Below are positions 28,373 through 36,087 of a stretch of 64,000 nucleotides of DNA, in pieces. The notes under the pieces were generated by a model. The model was given only the letters and a program-made list of their open reading frames with translations. It was not told where the DNA came from and did no database searches. Each line of letters begins with the position of its first letter. The first letter of the stretch is position 1. Origin of the DNA: Porphyromonas uenonis DSM 23387 = JCM 13868 (lineage in GTDB: Bacteria > Bacteroidota > Bacteroidia > Bacteroidales > Porphyromonadaceae). The position numbers and the translations under genes were made by a program. The stretch is taken from the NCBI RefSeq assembly GCF_000482365.1, contig NZ_AXVC01000018.1, forward strand, positions 1 through 64,000. Reading direction: 5' to 3'.

Positions 28373-28816
28373 TTAGAGATTCTCAGGTTTCGTACCCGTC
28401 ACACTAATCCCCATACTACGAGCTGTACCAGCGACCATCTTCATGGCCGACTCGACAGTAAAGCAGTTGAGGTCAGACATCTTATCTTCTGCTATAGTCC
28501 GTACTTGATCCCAAGTGACTTTAGCGACTTTGATTCGGTTGGGTTCTGCCGAGCCACCCTTTGCCTTGCTAGCCTCTAGTAGCTGGATGGCTACGGGAGG
28601 AGTCTTGACGATGAAGTCAAAGGACTTGTCAGCATAGTAGGTTATCACGACTGGCAATACCTTACCAGCGCGATCCTGAGTCCTGGCATTAAATTGCTTA
28701 CAAAACTCCATGATGTTGATACCCTTAGCACCAAGTGCTGGGCCCACAGGAGGCGAGGGGTTAGCGGCCCCTCCTTTGATTTGCAGCTTAAGCTGCCCTG
28801 CAACTTCTTTTGCCAT
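28373..28816 (-). CDS. rplK: 50S ribosomal protein L11
   Basis: A 147-aa protein of the GTPase-associated centre. Family signatures are [49 protein letters not shown], and C-terminal [11 protein letters not shown]. It starts the rplK-rplA-rplJ-rplL-rpoB-rpoC string. The 195 bp between it and nusG hold no gene. Confidence 0.98.
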   Translation of the reverse strand: MAKEVAGQLKLQIKGGAANPSPPVGPALGAKGINIMEFCKQFNARTQDRAGKVLPVVITYYADKSFDFIVKTPPVAIQLLEASKAKGGSAEPNRIKVAKVTWDQVRTIAEDKMSDLNCFTVESAMKMVAGTARSMGISVTGTKPENL

Positions 28817-29011
28817 TTTGTTATTCGATTATATTATAAACAGATACACACGGAGTCATCACTGCATCTAGGGTAGCATCCTTGTGGAAGCTGGTGGAGA
28901 GGGGAAAGGTCTTTAAGTTGGAAGCTAGACCATATCTCTACGCTGTCCGAGAGTTAGCGCTACACCTATGCGAGCAACTATGAGTTGGCATGCTCGATCC
29001 GTAACAATCTC

Positions 29012-29575
29012 CTATTCCTTCTCGACCTGTGTGTAATCAAGCTCCAGTGGAGTCTTTCTTCCGAAGATCTTCACCATCACCTTGAGCTTTCTCTTATCAC
29101 TCTTGACCTCATCGATGGTTGCTGAGAAGTCTGAGAACGGACCATCTATGATCCGCACAGACTCACCGACGCTATACTCAATGTCAAAGCGTCCTGCGCC
29201 CTCTGCATCGCGGTCTGCCTGTCCCAAGAGATCCTGCACTTCTTGAGAGCGTAGAGGCTCGGGGGCTAGCTGACCATCGATCATACGAGAGGTCAAAAAA
29301 CCTATTACATTAGGTATCGTGCATAGCGTGTGCTCTGTGTCTCCCACGAGAGCTGCCTCCACTAGCACATAGCCTGGCATGTAGGGGCGCTCTTTGACCA
29401 CCTTCTTGCCATTGCGCTGCGAGACCACCTGCTCGGTGGGTACTAGGACACGTCGTACGTACGAACCTAAAGTGCCATTGGACTTTGCCGCTTCTATATA
29501 CTCACAGACTTTCTTTTCCTGTCCACTGAGGACACGAAGGACGTAAAATCTCATGGGTTGTGAATCTTGACTCAT
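29012..29575 (-). CDS. nusG: Transcription termination/antitermination factor NusG
   Basis: A 187-aa protein with the NGN domain (FYVLRVLSGQEKKVCEYIE, RPYMPGYVLVEAAL, IPNVIGFL) and a C-terminal KOW domain (YSVGESVRIIDGPFSDFSA, VKIFGRKTPLELDYTQVE). It links RNA polymerase to ribosomes or Rho. It is encoded between secE and rplK, the usual bacterial order. Confidence 0.97.
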   Translation of the reverse strand: MSQDSQPMRFYVLRVLSGQEKKVCEYIEAAKSNGTLGSYVRRVLVPTEQVVSQRNGKKVVKERPYMPGYVLVEAALVGDTEHTLCTIPNVIGFLTSRMIDGQLAPEPLRSQEVQDLLGQADRDAEGAGRFDIEYSVGESVRIIDGPFSDFSATIDEVKSDKRKLKVMVKIFGRKTPLELDYTQVEKE

Positions 29576-29778
29576 GTCGTTGTTTTAGATTAGATTCGAT
29601 TATAGAATACGGTTGATCCGTTTGATAGTACTTGATATAGCCCTTACAAGATGAGAGACAAACGATGTCGCAATAAGACAGCTTCAAAAGTTATGTCTAG
29701 AGCGCTTGACCCTAGACTCTGTCTATCTCTCGGGGCTTGTACAAATGTGTGGATGCTCTTTAGAGCTTGATGTCCAGT

Positions 29779-29979
29779 CTATGCTAGACCGTATACAAGC
29801 TGCATCAGCTGCTGGAAGACAAAGTCTACCCCTGCGACAAAGATGGCAATAATCACTGACGCGATCATGACGACCACGGTGCTATTGATCAGTTCGCTAC
29901 GAGTGGGCCAGCTAACTTTGTGTACTAACTCATTGTAGCAGTTCTTGATGTATGAACCTGTACGCTTGAAAAATTTCAT
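29779..29979 (-). CDS. secE: Preprotein translocase subunit SecE
   Basis: A 66-aa single-span subunit of the SecYEG channel. The amphipathic part YIKNCYNELVHKVSWPTRSEL includes the conserved VSWPT(R)xE motif and is followed by one TM helix (TVVVMIASVIIAIFVAGVDFV). The short form is normal for Bacteroidetes. It lies 19 bp after tRNA-Trp and 203 bp before nusG. Confidence 0.96.
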   Translation of the reverse strand: MKFFKRTGSYIKNCYNELVHKVSWPTRSELINSTVVVMIASVIIAIFVAGVDFVFQQLMQLVYGLA

Positions 29980-29998
29980 AAGAGCATCTTATAGTTTG

Positions 29999-30071
29999 CA
30001 CGGGTTGAGAGGCTCGAACTCCCGACACCAGGTTTTGGAGACCTGTGCTCTACCAACTGAGCTAAACCCGT
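29999..30071 (-). tRNA. tRNA-Trp (CCA)
   Basis: A 73-nt cloverleaf on the minus strand. The acceptor ACGGGTT/AACCCGT is fully paired, the discriminator is G, and the loop CTCCAAA gives anticodon CCA. Its place between tuf and secE is conserved in many Bacteroidetes. Confidence 0.96.
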
Positions 30072-30136
30072 ATGTTTGTATCGTCTCGTGCACCTGTCTA
30101 GCGACTGGATGTGCCAGAGATGATGACTGTCTAGGT

Positions 30137-30226
30137 TAAAAACTCCTCGGAACTCCCCCTCCCACTATGAGCGTTGCATCGATTAGGAGATGCTTCTATA
30201 GTTAGTGGGGGAGGGAGTTAGGAGAA
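30137..30226 (-). terminator. Rho-independent terminator after tuf
   Basis: CTAACTCCCTCCCCCACTA pairs with TAGTGGGAGGGGGAGTT across a loop of ~38 nt that has a small stem of its own. On the minus strand the stem is followed by CCGAGGAGTTTTTAACC. It separates tuf from tRNA-Trp/secE. Confidence 0.8.
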
Positions 30227-30290
30227 GTCTAGTTGCTGTCTAGTCTCTGATGCACTCCGTGTGCGTCAGAGGCTAGATCAGCGGAGAGAA

Positions 30291-31478
30291 TTAGTCCTCT
30301 AGTGAGGTGATCTGACCAGCACCGACCGTACGACCACCCTCGCGGATAGCGAAGCGTAGACCTACGCTACAAGCTACTGGAGAGATGAGCTTGACGTCGA
30401 TGGTGACGTTATCACCAGGCATAACCATATCGATACCCTCTGGTAGTGTGATCTCACCAGTTACGTCTAGCGTACGGATGTAGAACTGAGGACGATACTT
30501 GTTGTGGAATGGTGTGTGACGACCACCCTCTTCCTTCTTCAGGATATAGACCTCAGCCTTGAAGTGATCGTGAGGCTTAACCTGTCCTGGGTGTGCTAGG
30601 ACCATACCGCGCTTGATCTCGTCCTTGTCGATACCACGGAGTAGGAGACCTACGTTATCACCAGCCTCACCCTCATCAAGGATCTTGCGGAACATCTCCA
30701 CGCCAGTTACGACGCTCTTCTTGCCCTCAGCACCTAGACCGATGATCTGGACCTCGTCGTTGACCTTAACGACGCCAGTCTCGATACGACCCGTAGCCAC
30801 TGTACCACGACCTGTGATAGAGAACACGTCCTCTACAGGCATTAGGAAGGGCTTGTCGATGTCGCGCTCAGGTAGTGGGATCCACTCATCTACAGCCTGC
30901 ATGAGCTCTAGGATCTTCTCGCACCACTTGGGCTCGCCATTGAGAGCACCAAGAGCAGAGCCACGGATGACAGGCGTATTGTCGCCGTCGAACTCATAGA
31001 AGCTTAGTAGCTCACGCATATCCATCTCTACGAGCTCAAGCATCTCCTCGTCATCAACAAGGTCGCACTTGTTCATAAAGACAACTAGACGAGGTACGTT
31101 GACCTGACGTGCTAGTAGGATGTGCTCACGAGTCTGAGGCATAGGACCGTCAGTTGCGGCAACTACGATGATAGCACCGTCCATCTGAGCAGCACCAGTA
31201 ACCATGTTCTTGACATAGTCGGCGTGGCCCGGGCAGTCTACGTGTGCGTAGTGACGATTTGCGGTCTCGTACTCAACGTGTGAAGAGTTGATGGTGATAC
31301 CACGCTCCTTCTCCTCAGGTGCGTTGTCGATAGAGTCGAATGAGCGAGCCTCTGTGAAGCCTGCGTCAGCCAATACCTTGGTAATAGCAGCTGTAAGAGT
31401 TGTCTTACCGTGGTCTACGTGACCGATGGTACCAATGTTGACGTGTGGTTTCGTCCTTTGAAAATGTTCTTTAGCCAT
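30291..31478 (-). CDS. tuf: Elongation factor Tu
   Basis: A 395-aa GTPase that brings aminoacyl-tRNA to the ribosome. All G motifs are present: GHVDHGKT (~19-26), the switch region [35 protein letters not shown], and NKCDLVD. Domains 2 and 3 follow to [14 protein letters not shown]. The size is standard. It is the only tuf copy in the window and is followed by a strong terminator. Confidence 0.99.
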   Translation of the reverse strand: MAKEHFQRTKPHVNIGTIGHVDHGKTTLTAAITKVLADAGFTEARSFDSIDNAPEEKERGITINSSHVEYETANRHYAHVDCPGHADYVKNMVTGAAQMDGAIIVVAATDGPMPQTREHILLARQVNVPRLVVFMNKCDLVDDEEMLELVEMDMRELLSFYEFDGDNTPVIRGSALGALNGEPKWCEKILELMQAVDEWIPLPERDIDKPFLMPVEDVFSITGRGTVATGRIETGVVKVNDEVQIIGLGAEGKKSVVTGVEMFRKILDEGEAGDNVGLLLRGIDKDEIKRGMVLAHPGQVKPHDHFKAEVYILKKEEGGRHTPFHNKYRPQFYIRTLDVTGEITLPEGIDMVMPGDNVTIDVKLISPVACSVGLRFAIREGGRTVGAGQITSLED

Positions 31479-31582
31479 AACCTTGTTCTTATGTTTGTCT
31501 TAGTCTTATTTCGTCGCAAGAGCAACCCCCCGCCACAGTCTCAGTGAACTGTGGGTTTGGCGCTGCTACATTATTATTTTAG

Positions 31583-31654
<72 letters not shown>

Positions 31655-31665
31655 GTGTTGTTGTG

Positions 31666-31748
31666 TGGGCAGTGATGGATTCGAACCACCGTAGGCTTAC
31701 GCCAGCTGAGTTACAGTCAGCCCCATTTGGCCACTCTGGTAACTGCCC
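31666..31748 (-). tRNA. tRNA-Tyr (GTA)
   Basis: An 83-nt class II tRNA with a long variable arm. The acceptor GGGCAGT/ACTGCCC is fully paired, the discriminator is A, and the anticodon loop CTGTAAC gives GTA. It is the first gene of the tRNA-Tyr/tRNA-Thr/tuf transcript. Confidence 0.96.
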
Positions 31749-31822
31749 TTTTGAGTCCTTTACTCGCACTGCCATCCTCTTTGAGAGCCCTCGGACGGGT
31801 AGATGGCATCACAAACTGGGTG

Positions 31823-31853
31823 CAAATATACGAACTATTTTGGAAACACCAAA
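31823..31853 (-). promoter_or_regulatory. Promoter of tRNA-Tyr/tRNA-Thr/tuf
   Basis: The minus strand has TTTG at 31850-31853, a 19-bp spacer, and TATATTTG at 31823-31830. This is an excellent Bacteroidetes -33/-7 pair. The start would be ~70 nt before the mature tRNA-Tyr. Confidence 0.78.
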
Positions 31854-31913
31854 ACTTTCGGGCGGATTATCTTCTCCGAAGTGACTCCTCCGTGGGGGGA
31901 TCGGTAACTGAAG

Positions 31914-32010
31914 AGAGGCGTAGATAGTGGATGGCGTGGCCCTCACCACGCACAGACTAGCCTCTAACCACCGAAAACTAGCCGTAGCCCACTATCTACT
32001 TACTCACCTC
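31914..32010 (-). terminator. Large structured 3' region after the XerC/D-HPF gene
   Basis: GTAGATAGTGG (near 31921-31931) pairs with CCACTATCTAC (near 31988-31999), and flanking GAGAGGCG and CACCTCTC extend the stem. Inside are two smaller hairpins (GCGTGGCCCTCACCACGC and a CTAG-rich one). It begins right after the hpf stop on the minus strand. It may be a terminator, though the stem is unusually elaborate. Confidence 0.5.
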
Positions 32011-32015
32011 TCTAC

Positions 32016-33227
32016 TTATTTATTTTCCTTGGCGCGATCTATCTGACGCTTGAGTGCATCGATAGCCTCATCGATAGCCTCCTCAAAAGTGGTAGCCCCC
32101 TTCTCTGCGTAGTGGTCGTACCCTGGGACAAAGAGGCGGATGGCGGCTATCTTACCACGCGTAGCATCAGACTTGTCTAGTCGTAGGGTTATCTCAGCCT
32201 TGCTAATGGTATCGTCAAAACGAGCAAGACGATCGATCTTCTTCTTTGCAAAATCTTTGAGTGCCTCGTTGGCATCAAACTGTAGAGACTGGATGTGTAC
32301 GTTAATCATAGATGATACTTGACTTTGTGCTCTAGGGTGAGCGTGATACAATTGTTTGAGCTGCTCGAAGGAGGTGTGGGTGTATCTTGTGGTTGTCTCT
32401 AGATTGCTATGGCCTAAGAGCTCTTTGATGGAGGTGATAGGGGCTCCAGCATTGAGCATCTCAGTAGCAAAGGAGTGTCTCAGCGTGTGCGCTCCTCTGC
32501 GTGGCAGTCCAGGCACTACGCTGAGTGCTTTGTGTACCACTTGATAGACGTCAGCTCCTGAGAGCGGTCTGCACTTCAAAGTAACAAAAAAATATTGAGA
32601 TACGCCAACCTTCCGGTCCCGCAAAGTGAGATAATCTTGCATTTTATCTCTAAGGTCTGTGCCGAAGGGCACTATTCGCTCCTTGCGCCCCTTGCCTACG
32701 ACACGTAGCGACATGGCAGTGAGATCTACCTGCTGAGTCTCTAGGCTAGCCACCTCGGCACGACGCAGGCCTGTCTGGTAGATGGTCTCTATGATGAGCC
32801 GGTCGCGCACGGAGAGGAAGTTGTCTGGTTCTGCGGGGATCGTTGCAAGAGCCTCTTCGATCTGGGCCTGCGTGAGGAAGGAAGGGAGCGTGTGCTCTCG
32901 CTTAGGTCCCTTCAGGTAGCGTGTGGGGTTGCTGGTGACGAGTCCTCGTAGCTGGAGATACTTATAGTATGAGCGCACAGCACTTAGATTCTTATTGACC
33001 GTCGTGCTGGTTAGTTCGTCGTCCATCTGCTGCATGATCCAGTTACGTACGAGGTCTCGGTCCGCATCACTGGGTGTCCACTCATCGGTAGCCAGCTCTA
33101 GGGCACTCTCCATATAGGACTCGATGGCAGGGCGGTAGGTGGTGAGCGTGAGCGGAGAGGCGTTGCGCTCTAGTCGCAGGTACTCCATAAAGGCGTCTAG
33201 CGTCTGTTCCAGTTCTTCGGTCAGCAT
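32016..33227 (-). CDS. Tyrosine recombinase (XerC/D-like) fused to ribosome hibernation factor HPF
   Basis: One 403-aa reading frame. Residues 1-~300 are a Xer recombinase: an N-terminal SAM-like DNA-binding domain, then catalytic Arg155 (TGLRRAEV), Lys179, His247-x-x-Arg250 (HTLRHSFATEML), His273 (LLGHSNLETTTRYTH) and nucleophile Tyr282. It ends in HAHPRA, the usual C-terminus of Bacteroidetes Xer proteins. Without a stop, a six-residue linker QSQVSS leads to Met307, where a complete 97-aa HPF/RaiA domain begins (MINVHIQSLQFDA...). These are normally two adjacent genes. Met307 (ATG at 32307-32309) could still give free HPF. Confidence 0.88.
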   Translation of the reverse strand: MLTEELEQTLDAFMEYLRLERNASPLTLTTYRPAIESYMESALELATDEWTPSDADRDLVRNWIMQQMDDELTSTTVNKNLSAVRSYYKYLQLRGLVTSNPTRYLKGPKREHTLPSFLTQAQIEEALATIPAEPDNFLSVRDRLIIETIYQTGLRRAEVASLETQQVDLTAMSLRVVGKGRKERIVPFGTDLRDKMQDYLTLRDRKVGVSQYFFVTLKCRPLSGADVYQVVHKALSVVPGLPRRGAHTLRHSFATEMLNAGAPITSIKELLGHSNLETTTRYTHTSFEQLKQLYHAHPRAQSQVSSMINVHIQSLQFDANEALKDFAKKKIDRLARFDDTISKAEITLRLDKSDATRGKIAAIRLFVPGYDHYAEKGATTFEEAIDEAIDALKRQIDRAKENK

Positions 33228-33310
33228 GATATGCTCAATATGTATAATGTGTCAAGCATTCTGCCCGAGCGTCTTGAGAGCTCTAGGCAAGCATACATTA
33301 TTAAGTGGTC

Positions 33311-33976
33311 TTACAGAAAGGGTTGTGGACGACCACCGCCATCACGTAGGAATTGGATCTCGACACCTGGCGCCGTGCCGCTGACCCCCCTGATGCGCTC
33401 TGTGAAGGGGTCGTACTCGATCCTAATGTTGCCGATCTCGGTGATGAGGTTGGAGAGGAGGTCGTATCTGATGCTGTAGTCTCCGATCCTTCTGACACGC
33501 TCCGAAAGGAGCTCGTAGTCTATCTTGCAGGTACCGACTTGCTCGAGTCGCTCCGAGAGGAGCTGATATCTAAACTGGTAGGGGCCGAATTGGCGCACAC
33601 GGTCGGAGAGCGGTTCGTACTCTACTCGCCATCCGTAGGGGATCTGGTAGATGCCTTCACGGTAGGAGTAGACGAGCTGTCCTCTCGTGTCGTAGATGAA
33701 AAGGTCCTCTAGCTGACCCTCCCTGAGTACAAAGAGTAGCTGCCTGTTGAGTAGTATACCGACACGCTTGCCCGAAGCCCCCGCACCGATAGTTGCTGAG
33801 GCTCCTGGGTGGGGGTTGGGGGCGGGGCGACTGCTGAGATACTCCCAGGTGCCATTGGGATAGAGTATGACTTCGTCCCCATCGCTGGTGATGGCGCGCA
33901 CCTGCGCCGTCGCATAGACTGTCCCTAGGAGTAGCAGGAGCGGGAGCAGGATGGCTTTTATAGTAAAGTGTTGCAT
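33311..33976 (-). CDS. Exported protein with five 17-residue repeats
   Basis: A 221-aa protein with a signal peptide (~1-24, ILLPLLLLLGTVYATAQ). Residues 26-48 (VRAITSDGDEVILYPNGTWEY) look like a small beta-domain. Residues 120-204 consist of five tandem 17-residue units of the form Y-x-x-L-S-[DE]-R-[VIL]-x-x-[IVF]-G-x-x-x-[IF]-x, e.g. YELLSERVRRIGDYSIR. The alternating pattern suggests stacked beta-hairpins, probably in the periplasm or on the outer membrane. The repeats resemble coding analogues of the YD/RHS theme only loosely. I do not recognise the family. A TACCTTTG box lies 26 bp upstream (34003-34010). Confidence 0.78.
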   Translation of the reverse strand: MQHFTIKAILLPLLLLLGTVYATAQVRAITSDGDEVILYPNGTWEYLSSRPAPNPHPGASATIGAGASGKRVGILLNRQLLFVLREGQLEDLFIYDTRGQLVYSYREGIYQIPYGWRVEYEPLSDRVRQFGPYQFRYQLLSERLEQVGTCKIDYELLSERVRRIGDYSIRYDLLSNLITEIGNIRIEYDPFTERIRGVSGTAPGVEIQFLRDGGGRPQPFL

Positions 33977-34002
33977 AGTCGTAGCGCTCTAGATGTCATA
34001 CG

Positions 34003-34010
34003 CAAAGGTA
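34003..34010 (-). promoter_or_regulatory. -7 box of the 17-residue-repeat protein gene
   Basis: The minus strand reads TACCTTTG, 26 bp before the ATG at 33976. Element A2 starts about 15 bp further upstream, where the -33 region would be. Confidence 0.5.
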
Positions 34011-34051
34011 GCAAAATAGAATCAACGGGCATGGCGAACGTACTGTAACCA

Positions 34052-34435
34052 CAGGGCTGACGCATTATATATAGTTATTGCTGTCCAGTGAAAGCTTTTT
34101 GAGAGGGCATCAAGTAGATCGTTCTGCAGAAATGAGCTAACTATCAGTACCACTTGGGTGAAACTAAAGTTCCATACGGTATGAAACAAAAGTTTCCTAG
34201 GTATGAAACTGGAGTTTCCTAGGTATGAGACTAAAGTTTCCTAGGTATGAAACTGGAGTTTCCTAGGTATGAGACTAAAGTTTCCTAGGTATGAAACTAA
34301 AGTTCCCTACGAAGAAAGCTGTAGATTGGTCGAAGTCGAGTAGTCGGACAGCAATAATATATAATGAACTCATCCAAGTCTCGCTTGTCGCTAATGTGTA
34401 GCTTCTAACGGAGCAATTATAATGCGTCAGCCCTG
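34052..34435 (+). mobile_element. MITE B1 with 22-bp internal tandem repeats
   Basis: A 384-bp element with 18-bp perfect terminal inverted repeats, CAGGGCTGACGCATTATA and TATAATGCGTCAGCCCTG. It is flanked by identical 10-bp sequences ACTGTAACCA (34042-34051 and 34436-34445), which look like a target duplication. Inside, 34160-34314 holds seven ~22-bp units of the form GAAACTnnAGTTTC + CTAGGTAT. There is no transposase gene. It lies inside element A2 and is nearly identical to B2 at 56530 apart from repeat number. Confidence 0.88.
34160..34314 (+). repeat. 22-bp minisatellite in MITE B1 (seven units)
   Basis: Seven tandem units of 22 bp (first one 23 bp), each made of GAA/GACTnnAGTTTC followed by CTAGGTAT; two sub-types (AnnAAA and TGG forms) alternate. 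Each unit contains the small palindromes GAAACT..AGTTTC and CCTAGG. Adjacent units have no unique spacers, so this is not a CRISPR. Confidence 0.9.
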
Positions 34436-34795
34436 ACTGTAACCAGCCGTCTATAAACTGCACATGACGATAATTAGGAATACACGGTTCGAATCCCTAC
34501 AGAGTGTCTACGGATTCTCTCTCTGATTACACCTTCCCTCCGAAGAATGAAATTCCTACCTAGGAATTTGTCCAATAGCTACCTAGGAATTCCCCCAATT
34601 CCTACCTAGGAAATAAAAAATTCTTCGGAGGAATCAAATGAAACTTCGGAGGAATCAAAAAATAAGTCCGAAGAATTTGCCCATTTCTAGGTACTTATTG
34701 GGCAAATTTCTAGGTAGGAATTTTGCTATTTCCTAGGTAGGAAATGAAACGCACTCATTTTATCATGTGTTAGCTCTCTATTTAGTACGATAGTG

Positions 34796-34825
34796 TTTGT
34801 ATATTGAAATAGTTTAGTATATTTG
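34796..34825 (+). promoter_or_regulatory. Promoter of the membrane protein gene at 34860
   Basis: TTTG at 34796-34799, an 18-bp spacer and TATATTTG at 34818-34825 form a good Bacteroidetes promoter, with the start ~28 nt before the ATG at 34860. Confidence 0.7.
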
Positions 34826-34859
34826 CGTCGTTATTCATATCAAACCAGTGTACAATCAT

Positions 34860-35855
34860 ATGAACATCTCTACGCAACCATCAAGTTTGCAGCCTAAGCT
34901 TGCCTGGAGGCAGTCTCTGCTCTCCTTCCTTCTTGTCTTATGCTTGATGCCTCTAGGACACGCATTTATGATCCTTATGGAGCTCCTGATAGCGCCTGCC
35001 GTACTGCCTTATGGTGCTTTCGGGCTGGGGCTACTAGGACTAGTGATCGCCGTGTGTGGCGTCTTTGCTAAGAAAGATACTCCTCAGACGCTCTGCGGAC
35101 TCATCGGAGGACTACTCCTATGGACTGGCTGGGTCGAGTTTCTCTTCATGTACTACGCTCAGCGCTTTGGCGCACACCCAGAGATACTTAATGGGGTCAT
35201 AACCACTACGACGACTTATGTGCAGGGGATTGCGGCAAACCCCGTCTTGTCTATCGACGGTGTACCTGTACAGCACATGCATGATATCAAGGATATCGTT
35301 GTGACCAGGCCTGAGTATCTACTGATGCCGGCATCGTTTGGCTTCTGGGTGTCGATCATGCTACTCTATATATTTAATGTACGTACGGGGTGCAACTTTA
35401 TGCTCTGGTGCCAGCGGGTGCTCCTCGGCAAGAAGCGTGATCTCGTGGTGCGCTCGGGTATGACACGCCACCCAGCTATGGTGACCTTTATGGAGACGAT
35501 GATGCTCCTGTGGACTTGCTACTTGCTGCTGATGTTTTGCTATGATCCGCGCTTCCTCGGGCAGAGCCATCCGGTGACTATCGCCGTGGGGGTGGGGTGC
35601 TTCATCGGCTTCTTCTTCATCTTTCGCAAGCAGCTCGCTCGTAAGCAGTGGGGCGCTAACATACGTATGGCGATCCCTGCGGTCATCGTCCTCTGGACGC
35701 CTGTCGAGATACTGGGGCGCAACAAGCTCTTCAACGAGATTTGGATCGCTCCGCTGGACCATGTGGGCGAGATGATCGCTATCCTCGTCACCTTCTTCTT
35801 GATCGGTGGCTACCTCGCCTGGCATCGCAAGCGACAAGCCAAGAAGGTGGCTTAG
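34860..35855 (+). CDS. Polytopic membrane protein of unknown function
   Basis: 331 aa from the ATG at 34860; a GTG four codons earlier is an alternative. About eight TM helices are visible, for example LLSFLLVLCLMPLGHAFMIL, ALTGLGLLGLVIAVCGVF-like, FGFWVSIMLLYIF, LLWTCYLLLMFCY and MIAILVTFFLIGGYL. A ~50-residue outside loop (QRFGAHPEILNGVITTTTTY) follows the third helix, and the C-terminus is basic (HRKRQAKKVA). I do not recognise the family. It is a single gene with its own promoter, next to element A2. Confidence 0.78.
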   Translation: MNISTQPSSLQPKLAWRQSLLSFLLVLCLMPLGHAFMILMELLIAPAVLPYGAFGLGLLGLVIAVCGVFAKKDTPQTLCGLIGGLLLWTGWVEFLFMYYAQRFGAHPEILNGVITTTTTYVQGIAANPVLSIDGVPVQHMHDIKDIVVTRPEYLLMPASFGFWVSIMLLYIFNVRTGCNFMLWCQRVLLGKKRDLVVRSGMTRHPAMVTFMETMMLLWTCYLLLMFCYDPRFLGQSHPVTIAVGVGCFIGFFFIFRKQLARKQWGANIRMAIPAVIVLWTPVEILGRNKLFNEIWIAPLDHVGEMIAILVTFFLIGGYLAWHRKRQAKKVA

Positions 35856-36011
35856 CTGTAGCAACTCATTTTCGTTAGAATGACTTGTATACGTTTCAGA
35901 AAAGCTGCGACTCGTCTGCAAATGCTCTGCGCGCTTTGCAAAAACGCGCGATTTCGTGGAGAAATATAGGCTAGCGGTGCTGTAGTCGCTCGTTGGTAAG
36001 AATTATTTCAC

Positions 36012-36019
36012 TACATTTG
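36012..36019 (+). promoter_or_regulatory. Putative -7 box of the nadB-nadC-nadA operon
   Basis: TACATTTG at 36012-36019 matches TAnnTTTG, with a TTG at 35993-35995 as a weak -33. The leader would be ~60 nt. No riboswitch fold was recognised in it. Confidence 0.45.
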
Positions 36020-36087
36020 CCACTGCAATAGTACCCTGCGAGAGATATTGTAGGCTCTGCGCGGTACGACTTAACGAGCAATAGTGT

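Larger units (their letters stand above)
34026..34777 (+). repeat. Palindromic element A, copy A2, interrupted by MITE B1
   Basis: The left part (34026-34041 and 34446-34540) matches the left half of A1 (e.g. AACCAGCCGTCTA, TACAGAGTG and CTCTCTGATTAC). The palindromic core at 34541-34755 has the same order of TTCCTACCTAGGAA, CTTCGGAGGAATC and TTCCTAGGTAGGAA units. The right end TTTTATCATGTGTTAGCTCT is close to the inverted form of the left end. A 384-bp MITE sits inside the left half. The right end stops ~20 bp before the promoter of the next gene. No protein is encoded in 34011-34795. Confidence 0.82.

Noticed and set aside
34160-34314. The 22-bp repeats as a CRISPR array
   Set aside because: Units are directly adjacent with no spacers, lie inside a MITE, and no cas gene is present.
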